A DNA stretch of 64,000 nucleotides from the NCBI RefSeq assembly GCF_014203395.1, contig NZ_JACHIW010000001.1:1488001-1552000 (forward strand), in the 5' to 3' direction. Numbering within the stretch: the first letter of the stretch is position 1; every line of letters starts with the position of its first letter. The notes below the pieces were generated by a model. The model was given only the letters and a program-made list of their open reading frames with translations, was not told the origin of the DNA and searched no databases. Shown in pieces: positions 17,588 to 25,696 of the stretch. The position numbers were made by a program, and so were the translations under genes. The stretch comes from Saccharopolyspora phatthalungensis. GTDB taxonomy: Bacteria > Actinomycetota > Actinomycetes > Mycobacteriales > Pseudonocardiaceae.

Positions 17588-17908
17588 TTATCCGGATGAG
17601 GTTTCGAAAGTCACGGTGGCACTGCGCGCGCCATAGCCGGGAGCCTGCCCGGCCAACCACAGCGTTTTGAGAAAGCCGCGATTGGTCCAGGTGCCGGCGA
17701 AGAGTACGAAACCGCCAGGGTCCGACTCCTGCTCTTGGGCCCAGGCCAGGGCTTCACGCACATCACAGCCGTTCAGGATGTGGTGGCTTACTACCCAGCC
17801 TTGGGGCTCACCGTGCTCGTCGTAGTGCCCCGACCACAGCTCGACTAGGAACGTCGGGTGATCCTGTCGATCGCAAACAAGCTGATCGTCGAACTGGCTT
17901 ATGTCCAT
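17588..17908 (-). CDS. Hypothetical cytosolic acidic protein, 106 aa
   Basis: The protein has no signal or membrane segment and reads as a compact acidic alpha/beta domain (TFLVELWSGHYDEHGEPQGW, DVREALAWAQEQ, GGFVLFAGTWTNRGF). Its ATG lies 6 bases after the stop of the secreted protein gene at 17915-18439, so the two form an operon. I recognise no family. A secreted protein followed by a small cytosolic protein can be an effector-immunity pair, but nothing in the sequence proves it. Confidence 0.6.
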   Translation of the reverse strand: MDISQFDDQLVCDRQDHPTFLVELWSGHYDEHGEPQGWVVSHHILNGCDVREALAWAQEQESDPGGFVLFAGTWTNRGFLKTLWLAGQAPGYGARSATVTFETSSG

Positions 17909-17914
17909 AGCTCT

Positions 17915-18439
17915 CTATGGTGCACAGGGGATCTCTTTGCTGGTGGTAGTCAGGGCAAGCTTCTGAGGCGCAGCGCCCTCCACCGGAATCATAATTGCGT
18001 TGAACTCGCCGTACCACCAGGTCGGACTCGGCGAGCTGCACGGCGGTGAGCTGGTCCGATCGTTGGCTAGCGTCGGCGAATCCCAGTTTTGGGCAAACGA
18101 GATTTCGCTGCCTGACTGCGGCAGCCAGTCTCCCCAGTAGTAGAACATCTCGCCTGTGATCTCGATGTGGCGCACGGGTGTCGTGCAGTTGACGGAGGCT
18201 TTTGCCCCAGCTCCCCTGGTGCTCGTCCTGACGTGCGGATCCCCGTTCTGCACGATGCGACACTCGGCTCGAATCCCCGGAGTTCCGGCGGAGGGCCCCG
18301 GTAGGGCGAACGTGACCACAGCGGGTGCCGCCCTAGTGGCGAGCGGTTCCGATGGCGCCTCCGCGAGGGCAACGGATGCGGTGCCCACGGCAAGAATGGC
18401 GGCGGAGAACGCTGCGCCTGCAATTCGTCCCAACTTCAC
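17915..18439 (-). CDS. Secreted hypothetical protein, 174 aa
   Basis: A clear Sec signal peptide covers residues 1-26 (MKLGRIAGAAFSAAILAVGT, then ASVALAEA) with a probable cleavage site after ALA. The mature protein is Ser/Thr/Pro-rich at first, then has RAECRIVQNGDPH, VNCTTPVRHIEITGEMFYYW and the four-Cys pattern typical of small disulfide-bonded exported proteins. The GTG at 18439 precedes a basic N-terminus. Downstream, after 6 bases, is a cytosolic 106-residue gene. Upstream, if the two insertion sequences are removed, the gene would lie 78 bases after the modC stop. No family recognised. Confidence 0.65.
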   Translation of the reverse strand: MKLGRIAGAAFSAAILAVGTASVALAEAPSEPLATRAAPAVVTFALPGPSAGTPGIRAECRIVQNGDPHVRTSTRGAGAKASVNCTTPVRHIEITGEMFYYWGDWLPQSGSEISFAQNWDSPTLANDRTSSPPCSSPSPTWWYGEFNAIMIPVEGAAPQKLALTTTSKEIPCAP

Positions 18440-18520
18440 GTGTCGCGACGCTACAAACGAGCACCCATGTACGGGCCCGATTCGATCATCCTCACTCCGA
18501 TGGAGTATTGCCCCCGCTAA

Positions 18521-20083
18521 GCTTGTTGTTTAACCAGGTAGCGCTGGGGTGTGCCCCCAGTTGATCACGGACGAAGCCCTTGGTTGATCATTCCTCTTGC
18601 GACAGAAGGAAGATCACAACCAAGGGCTTCGATGATCAGTGTGCACGACACCGGCCAGGCCGATGCGTTCGGGGAGCTGTCCGGGTTCCGCCAGCGGTTC
18701 TACGACGAGTGTCTGACCAGGCGGGGGGATGCGTTGTTCGAGCTGACCGACGCGGTGCTGTGCACTGCGGGACCGGTGACCAGCCTGGCCGAACTGTCCC
18801 TTACCGCGGAGCATCGGCGCGGGCATGGTGCCGGCTACGACGCGATCAACCACGGCCGCATCGAGATCGACCGGTTACGCACCGCCCTGGCCGAGCTCCC
18901 CTTACCGCGCGCCGCAGACGGGCGGATCGCCCTGGCCGTGGACATCTCACCCTGGCTGCGTCCGGACGCCCCGTGCAGCCCCGAGCGGTTGTTCTGCCAT
19001 GTCCATGGCCGCTCCCGTAGCGGCTCGCAGTTCATCCCGGGCTGGCCCTACTCCTTTGTCGCCGCGCTGGAGACCGGGCGTACCTCCTGGACGGCGATCC
19101 TCGACGCGGTACGGCTGGGGCCCGCCGACGATGCCACCGCGGTCACCGCCGCTCAACTGCGTGAGGTCGTGGGCCGGATCATCGACGCCGGACACTGGCA
19201 GCCTGGCGATCCACACATCCTGATCGTGGCCGACGCCGGCTACGACGTGACCCGGCTGGCCTTCGTTCTGGCCGATCTGCCCGTCGAGCTGGTGGGCAGA
19301 ATCCGTTCCGACCGCGTCATGCTGCGGCCCGCACCGCCCCGGCCGCCGGGGACCATCGGGCGTCCGCACAAGCACGGCGGCGTGTTCACCCTGGCCGACC
19401 AGAACAGCTGGCATGCCCCCGACCACACCACCGACACCGACACCACCCGCTACGGACACGCCCAGGCGCGGGCCTGGGACCGGCTGCACCCGCGCCTGAC
19501 CCACCGCGGCCCCTGGCTGGACCATGAGGGCGAGCTGCCCCTCGTCGAGGGCACCGTGATCCGTTTGCAGGTCGAACACCTGCCCGGCGATCGGGACCCC
19601 ACACCGGTGTGGCTGTGGTCCTCGGTCACCGGCGCCAGCGCCGAGTTGGTTGATCTGCTCTGGCAGGCGTTCCTACGCCGGTTCGACCTCGAACACACCT
19701 TCCGACTTCTCAAGCAAACCCTCGGATGGACCCGCCCGAAACTGCGGGCACCCGACTCGGCCGATCGCTGGACCTGGCTGATCCTGGTCGCCCACACGCA
19801 ACTACGCCTCGCCCGCCCCATCACCGAAGACCTTCGACGCCCCTGGGAAAAACCGGTCACCGAGCCCCGCCGGCTGACTCCCGCCCGCGTCCGGCGAGGG
19901 TTTCGCAACATCCGCGCGAAGGCCGGTCACCCGGCAGCCGCACCGAAACCCTCCCGACCCGGTCCCGGACGCCCACCCGGCTCCCCCAACACCCACCGCG
20001 CCACCCGTCACGATGTCGGCAAGACCATCAAACGCAACCTCACCCTCCAACAACACCAAAACCGCACAGGTTAAACAACAAGC
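18521..20083 (+). mobile_element. Insertion sequence 1 with 15-bp perfect terminal inverted repeats
   Basis: The ends are GCTTGTTGTTTAACC at 18521-18535 and its exact complement GGTTAAACAACAAGC at 20069-20083. The match extends by one A/T pair outside. The element holds one transposase gene. The trinucleotide outside the left end is TAA; outside the right end it is TGA, which is also the left flank of the second element. No perfect target duplication is seen for this copy alone. Confidence 0.85.
18632..20074 (+). CDS. DDE transposase (IS4/IS701-like, NF041680 type)
   Basis: The 480-residue protein has the layout of the actinobacterial transposase family I know as NF041680: MISVHDTGQADAFGELSGF at the start, a first catalytic Asp in LAVDISPWLR, a second in LIVADAGYDV, and the Glu region FDLEHTFRLLKQTLGW. 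It ends in a basic Pro/Arg tail. The ATG at 18632 is the family's usual beginning; an upstream in-frame ATG at 18551 is probably not used. The reading frame is intact and lies inside 15-bp inverted repeats, so the element may still be active. Confidence 0.85.
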   Translation: MISVHDTGQADAFGELSGFRQRFYDECLTRRGDALFELTDAVLCTAGPVTSLAELSLTAEHRRGHGAGYDAINHGRIEIDRLRTALAELPLPRAADGRIALAVDISPWLRPDAPCSPERLFCHVHGRSRSGSQFIPGWPYSFVAALETGRTSWTAILDAVRLGPADDATAVTAAQLREVVGRIIDAGHWQPGDPHILIVADAGYDVTRLAFVLADLPVELVGRIRSDRVMLRPAPPRPPGTIGRPHKHGGVFTLADQNSWHAPDHTTDTDTTRYGHAQARAWDRLHPRLTHRGPWLDHEGELPLVEGTVIRLQVEHLPGDRDPTPVWLWSSVTGASAELVDLLWQAFLRRFDLEHTFRLLKQTLGWTRPKLRAPDSADRWTWLILVAHTQLRLARPITEDLRRPWEKPVTEPRRLTPARVRRGFRNIRAKAGHPAAAPKPSRPGPGRPPGSPNTHRATRHDVGKTIKRNLTLQQHQNRTG

Positions 20084-20086
20084 TGA

Positions 20087-21114
20087 GAGGCTGTTGGGTA
20101 TGTGAGTGATTACGCTGCGAGATGGGTCTCCACGGTGAGTCGGCGGGCGGCTTCGCGTTCGCTGGTGTTGGACCACTGGACGGTCTGGCCGGCCAGCCGG
20201 GTGGCCATGAGGCGGATCATCGCGAGCTTGATCATGGTTTCGGAGTTGACGGTCCGGCGTTCGTAGTCTCGTGCGAGGCGGCGATGACGGATCAGCCACC
20301 CAAAAGTTCGTTCGACCACCCACCTGCGCGGTAGCACCTGGAACCCCTTGACATCGTCGCTGCGTTTGACGATTTCCAGTACCAGTCCGAGTTTTTCCTT
20401 CGCCCAGGCCAGTAGGCCGTTGACGATGGAGTTGGCGTATCCGCCATCGGCCCAGACCAGCGCGATCGAGGGGAACCGGGCGGCCAGGCGTTGCAGGATC
20501 TCCCGCCCGCCGACGCGGTCCTGGACCGACGCGGAGGTGACCATGACGACCAGCAGCAGGCCGAGGGTGTCCACGATCAGGTGCCGTTTGCGGCCTGTCG
20601 TTTTCTTGCCCATATCGAACCCGCGCGCTTGGCCGCCCTCACTGCTTTTGATGGACTGGGCATCGAGCACCGCCGCCGACGGGTCCGCCTGGCGCCCGGC
20701 CTGGATACGGACCTGATCGCGCAGCGCGTCGTGAACACGGTCGATGGTGCCGTCAGCCGCCCAGGTCCGAAACCAGCGGTAGGCGGCGTCCCAGGGCAGC
20801 AGATCGCGGGGAATCATCCGCCACTGACAGCCCGAGCGCAGCACGAAGAAGACCGCGTCCAGCACCAGACGATCGCCGTATCTCCTTGCGGCACCGCCCT
20901 TTCGGCGGTCTCGTACCGGCATCAACGGTTCCAGGACCGCCCACACCTCATCGGTCAGACTGGACGGATAACATGAGCGGCGATCATCCCCGCCGGTATC
21001 GCAGTTGCACACACAACCAGATGACGGCGGGGATGATCTTTTGGTCTTCCCGACACGCCAACCATGATCAACATCACGTGGCGCTACGTGCCCACCCGGT
21101 TACCCAACAGTCTC
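20087..21114 (-). mobile_element. Insertion sequence 2, IS5 family
   Basis: The left end reads AGAGGCTGTTGGGTA at 20086-20100 and the complement of the right end at 21101-21115 reads AGAGACTGTTGGGTA: a 14/15 inverted repeat of the GAGACTGTTGGGTA kind typical of IS5-group elements. The flanking triplets are TGA (20084-20086) and TAA (21115-21117), close to a 3-bp TNA target duplication. It lies 3 bases from insertion sequence 1 and ends exactly at the modC stop codon. Confidence 0.85.
20110..21012 (-). CDS. IS5-family transposase
   Basis: The 300-residue protein has the IS5 N-terminal SLTDEVWAVLEPLMPVRDR and RLVLDAVFFVLRSGCQWRMI, the first Asp in VLDAQSIKSSEGG, the second in LVWADGGYAN, and the Glu in VVERTFGWLIRHRRLARDYE, giving a full DDE triad. 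The GTG start at 21012 lies inside the right terminal repeat region. It is a single intact frame, in contrast to the many IS5 elements that need frameshifting. Transcription is convergent with the transposase of insertion sequence 1. Confidence 0.9.
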   Translation of the reverse strand: MCNCDTGGDDRRSCYPSSLTDEVWAVLEPLMPVRDRRKGGAARRYGDRLVLDAVFFVLRSGCQWRMIPRDLLPWDAAYRWFRTWAADGTIDRVHDALRDQVRIQAGRQADPSAAVLDAQSIKSSEGGQARGFDMGKKTTGRKRHLIVDTLGLLLVVMVTSASVQDRVGGREILQRLAARFPSIALVWADGGYANSIVNGLLAWAKEKLGLVLEIVKRSDDVKGFQVLPRRWVVERTFGWLIRHRRLARDYERRTVNSETMIKLAMIRLMATRLAGQTVQWSNTSEREAARRLTVETHLAA

Positions 21115-22205
21115 TAAGGAGCAACCGCCGCACCTCCGGACAGGGGGTGGATGGCCACCTCGGCTGCCTTTACCACGAACCAGACCTCGTCGCCCGGGGC
21201 GAGCCGCAGGTCGGCGACGGCAGCCGGGGTCACGTCGGCCGCCAGCGCGCAGTCCCGCACCGCGCCGCGCACCCGTACGACGTCGCCGCGTGGTTCGAGC
21301 GCCGCCAACCGCACCGGGATTGCGTTGCGCGGGCTGCCGTGCGGCTGCTCGCGGTGCACGGCGACGGCCGATGGCGCGAACACCGCCGCGGCGTCTTCGC
21401 CCTGCTCCAACGCCTCGACGGTCCGGCCGCTGATAGTGCCGTCCCCGAACGAAATGCCGTCGGCCGTGGCCACCCCGGGCACTAGGTTGAGCCCGGCTAC
21501 GCGGGCGGTGAAGGCATCCTGGGGCCGGGCCAGCACCTCACGGGTCTGGCCCTGCTCGACAATGCAGCCGTCAAGCAGCACCACGAGCCGGTCCGCCAGC
21601 ACGACCGCATCCAGCACGTCGTGGGTGACCAGCACGGTCGGTTTCTCCTGCCGCCGCAGCACTTGGTGCAGCAGCCCACGCATGGCCGGCGCGGCATCGA
21701 CGTCGAGCGCGGCCAGCGGCTCGTCGAGCAGCAGCAGTCGGGGATTGGCGGCCAGCGCCCGCGCCAACGCGACGCGCTGGGCCTGACCGCCGGAGAGCTG
21801 ACCCGGCTTGCGCGCCGCCAGCCCATCTGCGTCCACTTCGGACAGCCAGCGCTCGGCGAGCTTGCCGGCCTCGGCCTTGCCGACGCCGACCGCGCGGGGG
21901 CCGAAGGCGACGTTTTCCAGCGCGGTCAGGTTCGGGAACAGTAGGGCGTTCTGCGCGAGGAGGCCCACACCCCGGCGATGCGTCGGCACGTTGATCCGGC
22001 GCTCGGTGTCCAGCCACGACGTGCCGTCGAGCTCGACCCGTCCGCGATTCGGTACGAGCTGGCCGGCCAGCACCGACAGCAAGGTGGACTTGCCGGCCCC
22101 GTTCGGCCCGAGCACCGCGAGGACCTCCCCCGGTGCCACCTCGAATTCCGCCCGCAGTGTGAAGTCGGCGCGCCGGAACTCGATGTCGGCCCGCAATCCG
22201 CTCAC
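21114..22205 (-). CDS. modC: Molybdate ABC transporter ATP-binding protein ModC
   Basis: The 363-residue protein has Walker A GPNGAGKSTLL (about 33-43), the Q-loop, the signature LSGGQAQRVALARAL, Walker B LLLLDEPLAALD and an H-loop HDVLDAV. A C-terminal TOBE-like domain (from about 285: AIPVRLAALEPRGDVVRVRG) binds molybdate in this family. The GTG start overlaps the modB stop (GTGA). The stop TAG sits exactly at the junction with insertion sequence 2. Joining the sequence beyond the two insertion sequences (18517 and below) would give the same TAG, so the protein is not shortened. It powers molybdate import with ModA and ModB. Confidence 0.92.
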   Translation of the reverse strand: MSGLRADIEFRRADFTLRAEFEVAPGEVLAVLGPNGAGKSTLLSVLAGQLVPNRGRVELDGTSWLDTERRINVPTHRRGVGLLAQNALLFPNLTALENVAFGPRAVGVGKAEAGKLAERWLSEVDADGLAARKPGQLSGGQAQRVALARALAANPRLLLLDEPLAALDVDAAPAMRGLLHQVLRRQEKPTVLVTHDVLDAVVLADRLVVLLDGCIVEQGQTREVLARPQDAFTARVAGLNLVPGVATADGISFGDGTISGRTVEALEQGEDAAAVFAPSAVAVHREQPHGSPRNAIPVRLAALEPRGDVVRVRGAVRDCALAADVTPAAVADLRLAPGDEVWFVVKAAEVAIHPLSGGAAVAP

Positions 22206-23044
22206 AGCTGTCCTTCCACGGCCTTGGGCCGGGCCACCACGATCACCAGCAGCGCGACCACCACCAGCAGCAGCGACATCGCCACCGCGGCATCCACGTC
22301 GGACTGGGCCGTGGTGTAGATGGCCAACGGCAGGGTCCGGGTGGTGCCCTGCAGGCTACCGGCGAAGGTAATCGTCGCGCCGAATTCTCCCAGCGCCCGC
22401 GCGAAGGTCAGCACCAGACTCGACCCGAGGGCGGGCAGCAGCAGCGGCACGGTCACCCGCCGGAAGGCCAGCCACGGCCCGGCCCCCAGCGTCGCGGCAA
22501 CCTGCTCGTAGCGCCCGCCGGCGGTCCTCAGCGCACCTTCCAAGCCGACCACGAGGAACGGCATCGCGACGAACGTCTGCGCCAGCACCACGGCAGTCGT
22601 CGTGTACGGCAGGCGCAGTCCCGCGGCGTCGAGCCACTGTCCGATCGGTCCGGTGCGCCCCAGCAGGTAGAGCAGGGCAAGGCCGCCGACCACAGGCGGC
22701 AACACCAGCGGCAGCAACACCAATGCCCGCACCACGCGCAGACCGCGCATCCGCGATCTCGCCAGCACTAGCGCCAGCGGGCCACCCAGAACCAGGGCCA
22801 GTGCCGTGGAGATCAGGCCGGTGATCACCGAGAGCCACAGGGCGTCCAGCGCGGCAGGGCTGAGCAGCAGCTCCGGGAGCCGGGCCGGGTCGACGCGGGT
22901 CAGCAGGCCGAGGACCGGTAGGACCACGAGCGCCAGCGCGAGCACCGCTGGCGCCCACAGCACCGGCGGCACTCGGGAGGAGTGCGAATTCAATGGAAAT
23001 CGACGTGCTGATTTCCATTGAAATCGCGGTGGTCCAGCGGTCAC
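22202..23044 (-). CDS. modB: Molybdate ABC transporter permease ModB, with palindromic-repeat-encoded N-terminus
   Basis: The permease has five to six membrane helices from residue 27 on and the EAA-type loop RYEQVAATLGAGPWLAFRRV. The GTG at 23044 overlaps the modA stop (GTGA), which fixes the start and the coupling. Residues 6-20 (PRFQWKSARRFPLNS) are translated from the dispersed palindromic element at 22984-23027, so the cytoplasmic N-terminus carries a foreign peptide ahead of the first helix (VLWAPAVLALALVVLPVLGL). A later start would have to be inside or after the repeat; none has a better ribosome site. It forms the membrane channel for molybdate. Confidence 0.9.
   Translation of the reverse strand: MTAGPPRFQWKSARRFPLNSHSSRVPPVLWAPAVLALALVVLPVLGLLTRVDPARLPELLLSPAALDALWLSVITGLISTALALVLGGPLALVLARSRMRGLRVVRALVLLPLVLPPVVGGLALLYLLGRTGPIGQWLDAAGLRLPYTTTAVVLAQTFVAMPFLVVGLEGALRTAGGRYEQVAATLGAGPWLAFRRVTVPLLLPALGSSLVLTFARALGEFGATITFAGSLQGTTRTLPLAIYTTAQSDVDAAVAMSLLLVVVALLVIVVARPKAVEGQL
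22984..23027 (+). repeat. Dispersed palindromic element, copy 1 (inside modB)
   Basis: The left arm GCGAATTCAATGGAAAT (22984-23000) and right arm ATTTCCATTGAAATCGC (23011-23027) pair in 16 of 17 positions around the loop CGACGTGCTG. It begins 14 bases downstream of the modA stop on the minus strand and is read through as the ModB N-terminus. It belongs to a five-copy family in this window. Confidence 0.9.
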
Positions 23045-23796
23045 GGGGTGCCGAAGCCGTGCTTGGCGAGGACCTCGCGGCCCACCGGGCCGCGCACGAA
23101 CGCCATGAACTCCGCCGCAAGCTGCTTCTCCGGGGCGGCGTTGATCGTCGCGATCGGGTAGGTGTTGATGGCCTTCGCCGCCTCCGGGAAGTCGACCGCC
23201 TGCACCTGAGCCCCGGCCGCGCGCGCATCGGTGACGTACACCAGCCCGGCGTCCGCCTCGCCCGCAACGACCTTCTGCAGCACCGACTTGACGTCGTCCT
23301 CCTCGCTGACCGGCTTCAGCTGCGCGCCCGACGCCTGCGACACCTTCTGCGTGGCCGACCCGCACGGCACCTGCGGAGCACAGACCACCACGGTCCGGCC
23401 GGAAGCCGCGAGATCGGCGAGCGAGGCGATCTTGGCCGGGTTGCCCGGCGGGACCACGATGGTCAACTTGTTGGTCGCCAGCGTCTCCGAAGTGCCGACG
23501 AGATCCCGCACCTTGTCCATGTTCTTCGTGTCCGCCGAGGCGAAGACGTCCGCGGCCCGCCCCTGTTTGATCTGTTCGGCCAGCGTCGACGAACCCTGGT
23601 AGTCGAACTGCACATGCACATCCGGGTGCTGCTGGCTGAACCGGGTGCCGAGTTCGTTGAAGGACTCGGTGAGCGATGCCGCCGCGAGCACGGTCAGCAT
23701 GTGCTGCGGCTGGGATTGCGGCTGGGACTGCCCGCACCCGGCCAGCACCAAGAACGCGATCATCGCGCCAATGATCATCCTGAGCTTCGACATCAT
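23041..23796 (-). CDS. modA: Molybdate-binding lipoprotein ModA
   Basis: The 251-residue protein has a lipoprotein leader with lipobox LAGC (about residues 18-21), then VLAAASLTESFNELGTRF, the QFDYQGSSTLAEQIKQG motif and ADVFASADTKNMD, all typical of ModA oxyanion-binding proteins. The start is one of two adjacent ATGs at 23796 and 23793; the first gives an ATGA overlap with the regulator gene and GGGAGAAGG precedes both. It captures molybdate (and probably tungstate) outside the membrane and passes it to ModBC. Confidence 0.93.
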   Translation of the reverse strand: MMSKLRMIIGAMIAFLVLAGCGQSQPQSQPQHMLTVLAAASLTESFNELGTRFSQQHPDVHVQFDYQGSSTLAEQIKQGRAADVFASADTKNMDKVRDLVGTSETLATNKLTIVVPPGNPAKIASLADLAASGRTVVVCAPQVPCGSATQKVSQASGAQLKPVSEEDDVKSVLQKVVAGEADAGLVYVTDARAAGAQVQAVDFPEAAKAINTYPIATINAAPEKQLAAEFMAFVRGPVGREVLAKHGFGTP

Positions 23797-24194
23797 CCTT
23801 CTCCCGGCGTTTCCACCACGACGTTGGTCGACTTGACCACGGCTACCGCTAGCGCCCCGGGCTCCAACCCGAGTTCGCGCACCGCCTCGGTGCTCATCAG
23901 CGACACGATCCGGTGCGGGCCGCACTGCATCTCCACCTGCGACATGACCCGGTCCGAGATCACCTCGGTGACCAGCCCGACCAGTTTGTTGCGCGCCGAC
24001 CGGCCGATGCCGGACGGGTCGGGCGTCGAGCGGGCCTGGGCACGGGCGAACTCGGCCAGCGCGGCGCCGTCGACGATGCGCCGGCCGGCGGCATCCCGCT
24101 CCGAGGGCAGGTGCCCACCTTCGATCCACCGGCGCACCGTGTCATCGCTGACGCCAAGCAGTCCGGCGGCCTCTGAGATCCGATAGTGCGGCAC
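23793..24194 (-). CDS. Molybdate-sensing regulator: MerR-like helix-turn-helix plus TOBE (Mop) domain
   Basis: The 133-residue protein has an excisionase/MerR-type DNA-binding domain (residues 1-55: YRISEAAGLLGVSDDTVRRW with the wing GRRIVDGAALAEFARAQ). A single TOBE/Mop domain follows (68-130: ARNKLVGLVTEVISDRVMSQ then IVSLMSTEAVRELGLEPG and VVKSTNVVVE). Mop domains bind molybdate, so this is likely the molybdate-responsive switch of the operon. The GTG at 24194 gives the natural domain start. It is the first gene of regulator-modA-modB-modC, all joined by four-base overlaps, and is divergent from moaA. Confidence 0.87.
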   Translation of the reverse strand: MPHYRISEAAGLLGVSDDTVRRWIEGGHLPSERDAAGRRIVDGAALAEFARAQARSTPDPSGIGRSARNKLVGLVTEVISDRVMSQVEMQCGPHRIVSLMSTEAVRELGLEPGALAVAVVKSTNVVVETPGEG

Positions 24195-24342
24195 AGCCGG
24201 AACAATACTTCCGCAGTTGCGGGCAAAACCAGGGAATGCGTCCGCGAATCCGGATTGTTGCGCGTTTTCGTGCCGTTCTCCGAGCGCCCCGAAGGCCACC
24301 CGCACGATCGAAATTCCTGGCTGCGACACGTAGGGTCGTGGG

Positions 24343-25401
24343 GTGACCGCGGTGGACCTGGGAATCCCGCTCGTGCGCCGCACGATCGACATGTCCGCGC
24401 GTCCGGACACGCCCGCGCTGGTGGACCGGTTCGGTCGCGTGGCCACCGACTTGCGGGTCTCCCTTATCGACAAGTGCAATCTGCGCTGCACCTATTGCAT
24501 GCCCGCCGAGGGGCTGCCCTGGTTGAAACGCGCGGAATTGCTCGACACCGCCGAGATGAACCGGCTCATCCGCATCGCCGTCGAGGAGCTCGGCATCACC
24601 ACGGTGCGCTTCACCGGCGGCGAACCGCTGCTGCGCCAGGACCTGGTGGACATCATCGCGGCGACCGCGGCGCTGCCTTCCCGTCCGAAAACCTCGTTGA
24701 CTACCAACGGGATCAACCTCGGCAGCTTCGCCGAGCCGCTGGTGCGGGCCGGACTGAACCGGGTCAACGTCTCGCTGGACACCCTCGACCGCGAGGTGTT
24801 CAAGCAGCTCACCCGCCGCGACCGGCTTGACGGCGTGCTTGCCGGGCTCGCCGCCGCGAAGACGATGCGGCTGGAGCCGGTCAAGGTCAACGCGGTGCTG
24901 ATGCGCGGCATCAACGATCACGAGGCGCCCGGCCTGCTGGGGTACTGCATCGAGCGCGGCTACCAACTGCGGTTCATCGAGCAGATGCCGCTGGACGCAC
25001 AGCACGACTGGGACCGCGAGAAAATGATCACCGCCGAGGAGATCCTGGACCGGCTCAGCGCCCAGTTCACGCTCTCCCCGGACGTGGCCGAGCGGGGTTC
25101 AGCACCCGCCGAGCGCTGGCTGGTCGACGGCGGACCCGCCACCGTCGGCGTGATCGCCTCGGTGACCAGGCCGTTCTGCGCCGCCTGCGACCGGACCCGG
25201 CTCACCGCCGACGGTCAGCTGCGCTCGTGCCTGTTCTCGACGACCGAAACGGACCTGCGCGGGGCGATGCGCACCGGGGCGGACGACGCCGAACTGATCA
25301 GGTTGTGGCAGGAGACGATGTGGGCGAAGGCGGCCGGGCACGGGATGGACTCGGGCGAGTTCGCCCAGCCGGCGCGGCCGATGAGCGCCATTGGGGGTTG
25401 A
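24343..25401 (+). CDS. moaA: GTP 3',8-cyclase MoaA
   Basis: The 352-residue radical-SAM enzyme carries CNLRCTYC (Cys45, Cys49, Cys52) for the SAM [4Fe-4S] cluster. The second cluster motif PFCAACDRTRLTADGQLRSC binds GTP, and the C-terminal double glycine needed for activity is present. It catalyses the first step of molybdenum cofactor synthesis, together with MoaC. The GTG start lies divergent to the molybdate regulator. moaD follows four bases after its stop, so the pair is co-transcribed. Confidence 0.95.
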   Translation: MTAVDLGIPLVRRTIDMSARPDTPALVDRFGRVATDLRVSLIDKCNLRCTYCMPAEGLPWLKRAELLDTAEMNRLIRIAVEELGITTVRFTGGEPLLRQDLVDIIAATAALPSRPKTSLTTNGINLGSFAEPLVRAGLNRVNVSLDTLDREVFKQLTRRDRLDGVLAGLAAAKTMRLEPVKVNAVLMRGINDHEAPGLLGYCIERGYQLRFIEQMPLDAQHDWDREKMITAEEILDRLSAQFTLSPDVAERGSAPAERWLVDGGPATVGVIASVTRPFCAACDRTRLTADGQLRSCLFSTTETDLRGAMRTGADDAELIRLWQETMWAKAAGHGMDSGEFAQPARPMSAIGG

Positions 25402-25405
25402 GGGG

Positions 25406-25696
25406 ATGACGACGCTGCCGGGCCAGGTCAGGACCGTGGCCGTGCAAGTCCGATACTTCGCGGGCGCTCGCGCGGCGGCCGGAGTCCCGGAGGAGACGGT
25501 GCGCGTCTCTCGCACCGGCGGCACTGTGACGGCCGCGGACGTCATCGCGGCCGCGCTGGACCGGCATGACGAGAACCTGGCGAAGGTGCTGCCGGCGTGC
25601 AGCTTTCTGCTCGACGGGGTCGCCGTCCGGGACCGCGGCATCCAGGTCGCCGACGACGCCACCCTGGATGTCCTCCCGCCGTTCGCGGGCGGCTGA
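25406..25696 (+). CDS. moaD: Molybdopterin synthase sulfur-carrier subunit MoaD
   Basis: The 96-residue ubiquitin-like protein ends in the required Gly-Gly (VLPPFAGG) that is thiocarboxylated. It has the beta-grasp landmarks VAVQVRYFAGARAAAGV, SFLLDGVAVRD and DDATLDVLPP. It supplies sulfur to the MoaE half of molybdopterin synthase, which here is fused to MogA (27304-28218). The ATG at 25406 follows TTGAGGGG without spacing, so a start slightly inside is possible. Confidence 0.92.
   Translation: MTTLPGQVRTVAVQVRYFAGARAAAGVPEETVRVSRTGGTVTAADVIAAALDRHDENLAKVLPACSFLLDGVAVRDRGIQVADDATLDVLPPFAGG

Noticed and set aside
18517..21117. Composite transposon carrying cargo
   Set aside because: The two insertion sequences are of different families and only three bases lie between them, so there is no cargo.
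24195..24342. Possible molybdenum-cofactor (Moco) RNA element between the regulator and moaA
   Set aside because: A GAGCGCCCCGAAGGCCACCC stretch recalls parts of the motif, but the rest of the conserved architecture is not visible in 148 bases.
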